From Deltaproteobacteria bacterium (GTDB taxonomy: Bacteria > Bdellovibrionota > O2-12-FULL-43-9 > JACQJE01), in assembly GCA_016205125.1 (NCBI GenBank), contig JACQJE010000075.1:1-12880 (forward strand): DNA of 12,880 nt, written 5' to 3'. Numbering within the stretch: the first letter of the stretch is position 1; each line of letters opens with the position of its first letter. Position numbers and translations under genes: made by a program. The notes beneath the pieces are model-generated. The model saw only the letters and a program-made list of their open reading frames with translations. It searched no databases and had not been told where the DNA came from. Below are positions 7,350 to 12,880 of this stretch, one piece after another.

Positions 7350-7378
7350 AATGTATACAAAGTGTTACAAAAAGTCAA
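7350..7378 (-). promoter_or_regulatory. Candidate sigma-70 promoter of the purB-purC-purS-purQ-purL/F operon
   Basis: Minus strand TTGACT (7378-7373) and TACATT (7355-7350) are separated by 17 bases, giving five of six matches at -35 and four of six at -10. It lies 30 bases ahead of the purB start. The palindrome TGTATACA (7352-7359) overlaps the -10 region, and a second TTGACTTTTT copy follows downstream. No Bacillus PurBox or Escherichia PurR operator was recognised. Confidence 0.45.
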
Positions 7379-7387
7379 GAAAATAGC

Positions 7388-7404
7388 ACATTAAGTTGTA
7401 ATGT
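7388..7404. promoter_or_regulatory. Dyad ACATTA-N5-TAATGT upstream of the purine promoter
   Basis: A perfect 6-base inverted repeat with a 5-base spacer ends 10 bases upstream of the proposed -35 box. Size and location fit a binding site for a dimeric regulator, but a dyad of this size in AT-rich spacer DNA can arise by chance and no protein is known to match it. Confidence 0.25.
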
Positions 7405-7414
7405 CTAGCAAGTA

Positions 7415-7520
7415 AGTAACTTCTCAATAACTTGAGGTTGTCCCCCCCACCCTCCCCTCCCCCTCGAGGGGGGAGGGTTAGGGTGGGAGTGCATATCTCT
7501 CAACCTATTGAGAAGTTACT
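7415..7520. repeat. Small inverted-repeat element (MITE- or REP-like) between nuoD and purB
   Basis: The ends are a perfect 15-base inverted repeat, AGTAACTTCTCAATA (7415-7429) and TATTGAGAAGTTACT (7506-7520), followed inward by AGGTTG (7435-7440) and CAACCT (7501-7506). The centre is a GC-rich near-palindrome, CCCACCCT (7446-7453) to AGGGTGGG (7480-7487), folding around CTCGAG. It encodes nothing. The core resembles CCCTCCCC/GGGGAGGG hairpins dispersed in many bacterial genomes. The nuoD stop codon (7521-7519) sits at its right end. The folded RNA might help end nuoD transcription, but there is no U-run after the stem. No clear target-site duplication was seen. Confidence 0.65.
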
Positions 7521-8646
7521 AACGGTCGACTTCCCCCATGACGACATCAATGCTCCCAATGATGGCGACAAGATCGGCCACCATACACCCCGGAGAGATT
7601 TCACTCAAGATGCTGATCGATGTAAAACAGGGGGATTTGCATTTGACGCGGTAGGGCTTCGGCGTTCCATCACTGACAATGTAAAAGCCAAGCTCACCCC
7701 GCGGATTGTCAGTGCGGAAATAAATTTCTCCTGCGGGCGGCTTTATCAGGCGAAGCTTCGCCCGGATCTCTCCAGGAGGAAGAGCCGCGACAGCTTGTCT
7801 CACAATTTTGAGACTCTCCCCCATCTCCCGGACACGCACCATGTACCGGTCCCAGCAATCGCCAACCGTCCCCCTCTCCCCCCTCCCGACCGGAACATCA
7901 AAATCAAAGCGGTCGTAGAGGCTGTAGGGCATATTCTTGCGCAGGTCCCATTTCTTGCCTGACCCCCTCAAGTTCGGGCCTGTCAGCCCGTAGCTGATCG
8001 CCACATCCAACGGAATAACCCCCACATTCGCTGTCCGCTCTACAAAGATCTGATTATAAGAAAGGAGCTGATTGAGATCATCGATTTTGGGTTCAAAATA
8101 GTCGCAAAATTCTTTGATGTCTTCGATCATTGAGGGGGTAAGATCATGAGAGACCCCGCCAATAAACATATAGTTATAAAGGAGCCTCGCTCCGCAGACC
8201 TGCTCGAAAATATCCAAAACCTTCTCGCGGTCCCTGAAACACCACATGAAAGGGGTAAATGCCCCAACATCGAGGCCATAGGTTCCAAGTGCGAGCAGAT
8301 GGCTTGCAATGCGATTGAGTTCCGCCATGATCACACGGATGTACTGCGCGCGCTCCGGCACCTGATAACCTCCCAGCTTTTCCACTGCCATTGCGTAAGT
8401 CATATCGTTGTTCATCGAAGCGACATAATCCAGGCGATCGACATACGGCATGACCCCCATGTAGTCGACGTTTTCAGAATGCTTTTCGAAACAGCGATGG
8501 AGATAGCCGATGTAAGGGGTGACCTTCTTGACAATCTCTCCATCTGTCACCATCTGAATTCTCAGCACCCCATGGGTACTTGGATGTTGAGGCCCCATAT
8601 TGATGGTGAGATCTTCAGTTTTCAATCCCGGTTCCAGCTGGGCCAT
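7519..8646 (-). CDS. nuoD: NADH-quinone oxidoreductase subunit D (NuoD, 49-kDa type)
   Basis: 375 residues, ATG at 8646 with a strong AAGGAGG 6 bases upstream. NuoD is a peripheral-arm subunit of respiratory complex I that forms much of the quinone pocket next to cluster N2. Key residues are visible: INMGPQHPSTHGVLR with the two His (21 and 25; the second matches Thermus His38), and RLDYVASMNN with Tyr74, matching Thermus Tyr87. REKVLDIFEQVCGARLLYNY and the C-terminal GSIDVVMGEVDR are typical. There are no nickel-binding CxxC pairs, so it is not a hydrogenase large subunit. The length is within the family range. It is odd that no other nuo gene is adjacent: upstream is a response regulator and downstream a repeat element. 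It may be a second copy or a displaced member of the main set. A -24/-12-like sequence lies directly ahead. Confidence 0.95.
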   Translation of the reverse strand: MAQLEPGLKTEDLTINMGPQHPSTHGVLRIQMVTDGEIVKKVTPYIGYLHRCFEKHSENVDYMGVMPYVDRLDYVASMNNDMTYAMAVEKLGGYQVPERAQYIRVIMAELNRIASHLLALGTYGLDVGAFTPFMWCFRDREKVLDIFEQVCGARLLYNYMFIGGVSHDLTPSMIEDIKEFCDYFEPKIDDLNQLLSYNQIFVERTANVGVIPLDVAISYGLTGPNLRGSGKKWDLRKNMPYSLYDRFDFDVPVGRGERGTVGDCWDRYMVRVREMGESLKIVRQAVAALPPGEIRAKLRLIKPPAGEIYFRTDNPRGELGFYIVSDGTPKPYRVKCKSPCFTSISILSEISPGCMVADLVAIIGSIDVVMGEVDR

Positions 8647-8667
8647 GTCAAACCTCCTTCACTCCCG

Positions 8668-8686
8668 AAAGCAAAAGTCATACCCC
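8668..8686 (-). promoter_or_regulatory. Candidate sigma-54 (-24/-12) promoter of nuoD
   Basis: On the minus strand GGGGTATGACTTTTGCTTT has GG (8684-8683) and GC (8672-8671) separated by exactly 10 bases, with TTGCTTT at -12. Against TGGCAC-N5-TTGCW, the -12 half is a full match and the -24 half keeps GG and one more base. It is 24 bases ahead of the nuoD ATG, which would give a very short leader. The adjacent upstream gene encodes a sigma-54 activator, which raises its plausibility. Confidence 0.35.
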
Positions 8687-8715
8687 TCTTCTCAAATCAC
8701 CTTAAAATGGATCTG

Positions 8716-10086
8716 TCAACTCGGGACGCGCCGATAAAGGGTCCGCGTCGATATTCCAAGAACCTTTGCCGCAAGCTCTCTGTTTCCACCCGTTTTTCTC
8801 AGTGTCTCCTCGATCACTTTTTGTTCGATCTCTCCCAACGATGTCCCCACGGAAAAGACAAGCGAATCGGCTTCTTTCTGGAGACCCGCAACTCCAGCCA
8901 ATTCCCTGGGAAGATCTTCAGCAGAGATAAATTCGCCGCGACTCAACACGACCGCACGTTCGATCACATTTTCAAGTTCACGCACATTTCCAGGCCAACT
9001 ATGACTACAGAGAAGATTCATCGTGTCGGCACTGATTCCCCGGATCTCCTTCTTCTCTTTTTCCCGATAGGCCGCTGCAAAATAGTTGGCCAGCAGCGGG
9101 ATATCCTCTCTCCTTTCTCTGAGCGGCGGAAGATGAATGTTAATCACATTGAGACGATAGAAGAGATCCTCTCTGAGATCCCCTTTCGAAACCGCTTCCT
9201 TCAGATCCCTGTTGGTCGCCGCAATAATCCGGACATCCGCGCGAAGTGTCTTGACTCCGCCCACCCGTTCGAACTCCCCTATCTGCAGAACTCTCAAAAG
9301 CTTCGCCTGAAGACGAGGAGCCATCTCTGCGATCTCATCGAGAAAGAGGGTCCCTCCATGAGCCAGTTCGAAGCGACCCGGCTTCTGCGAAAGCGCTCCT
9401 GTAAAAGCACCCTTCTCATGCCCGAAAAGCTCGCTCTCCAATAGAGTGTCAGGGAGGGCAGCACAGTTGATTTTTACGAGGGCGGAGTCTTTGCGAATAC
9501 TCATCCGATGGATCAGATCGGCAATCAATTCCTTCCCTGTGCCGCTCTCCCCCGTTAAGAGGACCGTCGCCCCACTCGGGGCCGCCTGATCCACCCTATC
9601 CAGGACATGGCGAAAAGCAGGGCTCTTTCCGATCAGCCGCTCACTCTTGCGCAGATGATGAATCTCCTCCGAAAGGCGCTTATTCTCAATCTGCAGGGCT
9701 CTCTTTTCAAGCGCGTTCCTGATGCGCTTGACCAGTTCGATTTTTTTGAACGGCTTGGTCAGGAAATCGTACGCTCCCCCTTTCATCGCTGACACTGCGA
9801 CATCCACAGTCCCATAGGCCGTCATGAGAATGACCTCCATTTCTGGCCGAATCGTCTTTCCCGCTCTAAAAAGCGTATTTCCATCGAGTCTCGGCATCCT
9901 GAGGTCGGTCAGAAGAAGATCGACCGGCTCCCGGCGGATGATTTCCAGAGCCCCTTCCCCATCTGCCGCGTCAATGACCCGGTAGTTTTCTTTTTTCAAT
10001 ATTTTTGCCAAAGCCTCCCTTTCCGCCTCATTGTCATCCGCAATAAGGATCAGAGGAATTTGCATTGCATGGACCCAGTCGCTCAT
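8716..10086 (-). CDS. Sigma-54-dependent response regulator, NtrC family
   Basis: 456 residues from the ATG at 10086, whose ATGA overlaps the kinase stop; GGAGG lies just upstream. A longer frame to 10152 overlaps the kinase and is unlikely. Domains: an N-terminal receiver (about 11-125) with acidic Asp17/Asp18, phosphoacceptor Asp61 (LLTDLRMP), Thr89 and Lys111; a short coiled linker; a central AAA+ ATPase (about 150-390) with Walker A GESGTGKE (179-186), the sigma-54 contact loop GAFTGA (226-231), Walker B GGTLFLDE and the arginine-finger region REDLFYRL; and a C-terminal Fis-type helix-turn-helix (NRELAAKVLGISTRTLYRR, 435-453). When phosphorylated by the adjacent kinase it should bind upstream DNA and drive sigma-54 polymerase. 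The intact GAFTGA says it is a true sigma-54 activator. The signal and target genes are not known; nuoD, next in line, is a candidate. The C-terminal tail after the HTH is very short. Confidence 0.93.
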   Translation of the reverse strand: MSDWVHAMQIPLILIADDNEAEREALAKILKKENYRVIDAADGEGALEIIRREPVDLLLTDLRMPRLDGNTLFRAGKTIRPEMEVILMTAYGTVDVAVSAMKGGAYDFLTKPFKKIELVKRIRNALEKRALQIENKRLSEEIHHLRKSERLIGKSPAFRHVLDRVDQAAPSGATVLLTGESGTGKELIADLIHRMSIRKDSALVKINCAALPDTLLESELFGHEKGAFTGALSQKPGRFELAHGGTLFLDEIAEMAPRLQAKLLRVLQIGEFERVGGVKTLRADVRIIAATNRDLKEAVSKGDLREDLFYRLNVINIHLPPLRERREDIPLLANYFAAAYREKEKKEIRGISADTMNLLCSHSWPGNVRELENVIERAVVLSRGEFISAEDLPRELAGVAGLQKEADSLVFSVGTSLGEIEQKVIEETLRKTGGNRELAAKVLGISTRTLYRRVPS

Positions 10087-11408
10087 GAGACCTCCGGCGT
10101 CAAAGGGAGATACACTGAAAAGGTTGTGCCTCTCCCATAAGCGCTGAGGCATTCGATCTTTCCGCCATGTTGTTCAATAATCTGCAGCGTAATCGTCATC
10201 CCCAACCCTGTCCCTTTGTCTTTCGTCGTAAAAAAGGGGTCATAAAGTTTTTTTCGGATCCCCTCAACCATCCCTCTCCCCGTGTCGGAAAAGAGGATCT
10301 CCACCCCGCTGGCACGCGAATGAGTCTCGATACTCAGCAAACCCCCTTCCGGCATCGCTTCGAACGCATTTTTCATCAAATTGAGAAAGGCCTGCTCCAA
10401 CTGGCGCGAGTCGGCGCAGATATTCTGAAGAGCAGGATCGAGTTCCATCCTCACCTCAATGCGCATCCGGTCCGCCCCCGCCGCGAGAAAACTGGAGAGC
10501 TGACGCAAAACATCATTGACCTGCACGGTGTCAAAAACAGGCTTCGGAAGGGAGGACAGGCGAAGGTATTCGTCACAGATCGCACTCAAACGATCCACCT
10601 CCGAGGAAATGGAGTTCAGCAAGCGTTTTGCTTCTACAGCCTCTTCTCCTTTGACATGAGTGATCTCATCGACAAGAAGTTCTGTATTAAGACTGACTGA
10701 ACTGAGCGGGTTTCGGATTTCATGGGCCACTTGAGCCGACATCTGCCCAATGGCCGCGAGCTTTTCCGCTCTCAAAAGCCGCTCCTCCAATTGCTTCTTC
10801 TCCCTCAAATCAATTTCAATTCCCATATAGCCGATCTTTCTTTCCCCCTCATAAATAGGGGTGATCGTGAGCCAGATCGGAATTTCTTCTCCCCATTTGT
10901 CTCTGTTGACGATCTCCCCTTTCCACTCTCCACGCGTCTGAATCGACGCCCACATCTTCTGGTAAAATTCATCCGAAGAGTGTGCGGAGCGAAGGAGGTT
11001 GGTCCCTTTCCCAAGAGCCTCTTCCTGCGTATAACCGAACAGATCCGTAAACGCCCGGTTCGTCTGACCCATCCTTCCTGTCAAATCGGTGATCAGGATT
11101 GCATCGCTCGAATTCTCAAAAGCACTGTAAAAGAGCCGCAGTTTCACATTCAGCGCCCGTTTCTCTTCAGCCATCAACGCCTGGCGCCGGAATTGCAGAG
11201 AAACAGCCAAAAGCGCGAGAACAGAAGTCACTACTGCTCCTAACGCATCCCTTATGAGATGCGCAATCCGCATCGTTTCACGGTCTAAATCGGGAAACGA
11301 GTGAGTTTCGACAAAATCCCACCCTGCAAAAAAGACAACAACGACAATCATCCAGAGAATAACCGCGTGCCACCACAAAAATCGCGCATTAAATTTTTGC
11401 TTCACCAT
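10083..11408 (-). CDS. Membrane-bound PAS sensor histidine kinase
   Basis: 441 residues from ATG 11408. An in-frame TTG one codon earlier has AGGG better spaced and could be the true start. Two hydrophobic segments (about 11-30 and 54-72) flank a short loop of about 25 residues likely to face the periplasm, which is small for a sensory domain. A PAS domain follows (about 90-200: AFENSSDAILITDLTGR, NRAFTDLFGYTQEE, then a PAC-like GYMGIEIDLREKKQLEE). The HisKA dimerisation helix holds the phosphorylated His229 in QVAHEIRNPLSS. The ATPase domain shows the N box NLMKNAFEA, G1 DTGRGM, F box DPFFTTK and G2 GTGLGM, so the kinase is intact. It autophosphorylates and should pass phosphate to the regulator whose start overlaps its stop. 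The soluble PAS probably senses the signal (redox, oxygen or a ligand), but no haem- or flavin-binding residues were recognised. Confidence 0.93.
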   Translation of the reverse strand: MVKQKFNARFLWWHAVILWMIVVVVFFAGWDFVETHSFPDLDRETMRIAHLIRDALGAVVTSVLALLAVSLQFRRQALMAEEKRALNVKLRLFYSAFENSSDAILITDLTGRMGQTNRAFTDLFGYTQEEALGKGTNLLRSAHSSDEFYQKMWASIQTRGEWKGEIVNRDKWGEEIPIWLTITPIYEGERKIGYMGIEIDLREKKQLEERLLRAEKLAAIGQMSAQVAHEIRNPLSSVSLNTELLVDEITHVKGEEAVEAKRLLNSISSEVDRLSAICDEYLRLSSLPKPVFDTVQVNDVLRQLSSFLAAGADRMRIEVRMELDPALQNICADSRQLEQAFLNLMKNAFEAMPEGGLLSIETHSRASGVEILFSDTGRGMVEGIRKKLYDPFFTTKDKGTGLGMTITLQIIEQHGGKIECLSAYGRGTTFSVYLPLTPEVS

Positions 11409-11479
11409 CAAATTCCAGCCCTGCAGGTCATAACACGGTAATCCTTGAGCAGTGCATCAACCCCGCAAAAAGTCTAGCG

Positions 11480-11508
11480 ATTTTAACTCGTTTGTAAAAG
11501 AACTACAA
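11480..11508 (-). promoter_or_regulatory. Candidate sigma-70 promoter for the kinase/regulator genes
   Basis: Minus strand TTGTAG (11508-11503) and TAAAAT (11485-11480) with 17 bases between. The -10 matches five of six and the -35 three of six. It lies in the 130-base gap after mobA, about 70 bases ahead of the kinase start. The rest of the gap shows no other clear signal. Confidence 0.4.
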
Positions 11509-11538
11509 GCATTCTCTTCAATCAGAAATTCTTTAAAT

Positions 11539-12135
11539 TTACGCCGGAAAAGCGGCGGAAAAATTGTAATTGGTGAGTTCGAGCTTTGAAAAGCCCGCAG
11601 CAATCCATTCTTCCTTTCGCAGGATCCGTTTTTGATCCGGATTGAGCTGCTCGATAAATTGGGAAAGGGAACTTCCCCCCGCATCAGCAAAAGCCCGGAT
11701 CGGACCAAGGATCTCTTTGGGATAGATTGTCACAAGCGGATCGAGTCGATCGGAAAACGGGACAACCACTTTCCCTTTTTCGCGAAAGGAACAGAGGAAA
11801 CGAAGAAATTCAATTGAAACGTGAGGCAGATCGCAGGGAAGGATCAGAAGATAATCACTGTTGAGGCGCTCCAAAGCCGCGATAAGACCGGCAATCGGGC
11901 CTTCATATTTCTGACAATCAAAGATCGCCGGGTAATTCCGAAAAGGCTCTGGAACTTCGTCTCTAAAGACGGCATAAGTCGCGACAGAGAGCGCGGAGAG
12001 TTTCTCAAACGCAATCTCAAACAGACTCTTTCCATGGAGGGAGTAGAGTCGCTTATCTGAGCCGAAACGGCGGGATTTCCCGCCGCAAATGAGCGCCCCT
12101 TCGATATCGGGATAAGGAGACTCCTGATCACGCAT
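11539..12135 (-). CDS. mobA: Molybdenum cofactor guanylyltransferase MobA
   Basis: 198 residues from the ATG at 12135, which overlaps the end of moaE by 8 bases. A longer frame to 12204 lies over moaE, and its extra residues look like shadow sequence. No strong SD precedes the ATG, so translation is probably coupled to moaE. MobA transfers GMP from GTP to Mo-molybdopterin to form the guanine dinucleotide cofactor used by DMSO-reductase-family enzymes such as formate dehydrogenases and nitrate reductases. The Rossmann-like nucleotidyltransferase pattern is clear: GALICGGKSRRFGSDK (13-28; the usual form is LAGGxSxRMGxDK, with Phe in place of Met here), YEGPIAGLIAALE, and the metal-site LPCDLPHV with Asp102. 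The C-terminus ends in LELTNYNFSAAFPA and lacks the NxNTPED-type motif common near the end of MobA, so the tail is divergent or shortened. Next gene: the kinase, after 130 bases. Confidence 0.87.
   Translation of the reverse strand: MRDQESPYPDIEGALICGGKSRRFGSDKRLYSLHGKSLFEIAFEKLSALSVATYAVFRDEVPEPFRNYPAIFDCQKYEGPIAGLIAALERLNSDYLLILPCDLPHVSIEFLRFLCSFREKGKVVVPFSDRLDPLVTIYPKEILGPIRAFADAGGSSLSQFIEQLNPDQKRILRKEEWIAAGFSKLELTNYNFSAAFPA
11542..11557 (-). terminator. Weak hairpin at the end of mobA
   Basis: CGCCG-GAAAAG-CGGCG is a 5-base GC stem with a 6-base loop, immediately before the mobA stop codon on the minus strand. The bases after it are TAAATTTAAAG rather than a U-run, so it is at best a weak terminator or pause site; it may simply be coding sequence. 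Confidence 0.2.
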
Positions 12136-12586
12136 TCTGCGGAGAGCGGCTTTGGGTTGAAACGCGACAGCACTCTGCATGAACCCACTCTTTCCCGTCT
12201 TCATACTCTTCCCTCTTCCAGATCGGCACCCGCTCCTTGAGTGTATCGATCAGGTATTGACATGCTTCAAAGGCTTCCCTTCGATGCACAGATGAAATGA
12301 CGATGGCAACTGCAACATCCCCAACCTGAAGAGTACCAATGCGGTGAACGACCGCGCACTTCCTGACATCCCAGCGACGCTCAACTTCCCTTACAATCTC
12401 TTTCAGTTCCCCGACCGCCATCTCAACATAAGCGGTATATTCTAACGATAAGACGAGTCTCCCCTCCTGTTCATTGCGCACTTTCCCAACAAAAAAGAGC
12501 GTTGCGCCGCAGGAGGGGTCACCCCCCCACTCCTCCAGAGCATGAACATCGATCTTCTGATCTGTGACCTGAATCCGCGATTCCAT
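12128..12586 (-). CDS. moaE: Molybdopterin synthase catalytic subunit MoaE
   Basis: 152 residues, ATG at 12586, two bases after the moaD stop. MoaE, paired with two thiocarboxylated MoaD chains, inserts two sulfurs into cyclic pyranopterin monophosphate to form molybdopterin. Family marks are GATLFFVGKVRNEQEG, LEYTAYVEMA, HRIGTLQVGDVAVAIV, SVHRREAFEACQYLID with the conserved His-Arg (101-102), and LKERVPIWKREEYEDG with Lys117 and Lys124, matching the essential Lys119 and Lys126 of the Escherichia coli protein. Length is near the usual 140-150. The final ~15 residues (CCRVSTQSRSPQNA) go beyond the usual end and overlap the mobA start. It forms an operon with moaD and mobA. Confidence 0.95.
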   Translation of the reverse strand: MESRIQVTDQKIDVHALEEWGGDPSCGATLFFVGKVRNEQEGRLVLSLEYTAYVEMAVGELKEIVREVERRWDVRKCAVVHRIGTLQVGDVAVAIVISSVHRREAFEACQYLIDTLKERVPIWKREEYEDGKEWVHAECCRVSTQSRSPQNA

Positions 12587-12588
12587 AT

Positions 12589-12834
12589 TTATCCCCCTGC
12601 CACTGGCGGCAGAAATGCAATCTCGTCTCCTTCATTGAGGAACTGCGACAAGGGGGCATATTCGCGATTCACTGCAAAACGCGTAAAGGCGAGGAAACGC
12701 TCTCTCTGGGGGTGAGATCCAAGAATTTGATCAACCAGATCTTTGAGAGAGGTTCCCTCCGGCATCTCCACACTCTCCCCCTTCTTTCCCAGAAGATCCT
12801 GATACAATGCGAAATAGCGGACTTTAATTTTCAT
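12589..12834 (-). CDS. moaD: Molybdopterin synthase sulfur-carrier subunit MoaD
   Basis: 81 residues, ATG at 12834 with AGGAG about 11 bases upstream. A ubiquitin-fold sulfur carrier: its C-terminal Gly-Gly (LPPVAGG) is adenylated by MoeB-type enzymes and thiocarboxylated, then donates sulfur within the MoaD-MoaE complex. The N-terminal strand MKIKVRYFALYQDLLGKKGE, the EGTSLKDLVDQI helix, VNREYA and the NEGDEIAFLPPVAGG tail are standard for MoaD. It is two bases from moaE. The frame stays open upstream of the ATG to the window edge, but the size and N-terminus fit the chosen start. The remaining 46 bases to the edge hold two GACAGCAG copies and no recognisable gene; an out-of-frame TGA at 12871-12869 might end an upstream gene. 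Confidence 0.95.
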   Translation of the reverse strand: MKIKVRYFALYQDLLGKKGESVEMPEGTSLKDLVDQILGSHPQRERFLAFTRFAVNREYAPLSQFLNEGDEIAFLPPVAGG

Positions 12835-12880
12835 CGCCCTGCTGTCTCCTGATGCTCTGCTGTCCCCCTCAATATTCCCA

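Noticed and set aside
7415..7520. CRISPR repeat or structured RNA gene
   Set aside because: There is only one copy, no spacers and no repeated unit spacing. The structure is a nested inverted repeat, better explained as a MITE/REP-like element.
11410..11470. GG-N10-GC spacing (GGGG TTGATGCACT GC) upstream of the histidine kinase as a sigma-54 promoter
   Set aside because: Only the GG and GC dinucleotides match; the -12 half is CTGCT and the -24 half is poor. Such spacing is frequent by chance.
11457..11708. 83-residue minus-strand frame running past the end of mobA
   Set aside because: It mostly overlaps mobA in another frame, has no SD or family pattern, and ends in the AT-rich gap. A frameshifted mobA tail was considered, but the frame shows no NTPED-like motif either.
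1..12880. tRNA, rRNA, integrase or insertion sequence genes
   Set aside because: No rRNA-like conserved stretch, tRNA TTCRANTC arm or transposase motif was recognised by eye on either strand.

Overview
The window is ordinary bacterial chromosome: dense, almost all coding on the minus strand, with short gaps, overlapping stop/start codons and good Shine-Dalgarno (SD) sites. By eye the main strand block has moderate GC. The first ~410 bases, on the plus strand, are clearly more AT-rich. The gene set is a purine operon with the small-PurL/PurS/PurQ type of FGAM synthase, a complex I NuoD subunit, a sigma-54 two-component pair and molybdopterin genes. This fits a respiring Gram-negative-type bacterium, perhaps Nitrospirota or a deltaproteobacterial lineage, but nothing here fixes the taxon.

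Layout. (1) 1-412, plus strand: the tail of a probable toxin gene and a complete CopG/BrnA-like ribbon-helix-helix antitoxin, running convergently into the purine operon with a 4-base overlap. (2) 7319 down to 409, minus strand: purB, purC, purS, purQ and one long reading frame joining purL to purF. These make adenylosuccinate lyase, SAICAR synthetase, the FGAM synthase complex and the first enzyme of IMP synthesis. The other purine genes are not in the window. A plausible sigma-70 promoter and a dyad lie ahead of purB. (3) 7415-7520: a small inverted-repeat element between nuoD and the purine promoter. (4) 11408 down to 7519: a membrane PAS histidine kinase, its NtrC-family sigma-54 activator (ATGA overlap), then a lone nuoD preceded by a -24/-12-like sequence. 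(5) 12834 down to 11539: moaD, moaE and mobA, which make the sulfur carrier and catalytic subunit of molybdopterin synthase and the enzyme that attaches GMP.

The most unusual item is the PurL-PurF fusion. PurF is an N-terminal-nucleophile amidotransferase whose catalytic Cys must be a free N-terminus, yet here it lies about 833 residues into a continuous frame. The linker is built from a tandem CATTCTGAG-type repeat that resembles common dispersed intergenic repeats. It also carries an AAGGA/TTG-GTG pair that could start PurF separately. Either self-cleavage of a polyprotein or internal initiation must supply active PurF. The second most interesting item is the possible sigma-54 control of an orphan nuoD by the adjacent kinase/regulator pair.
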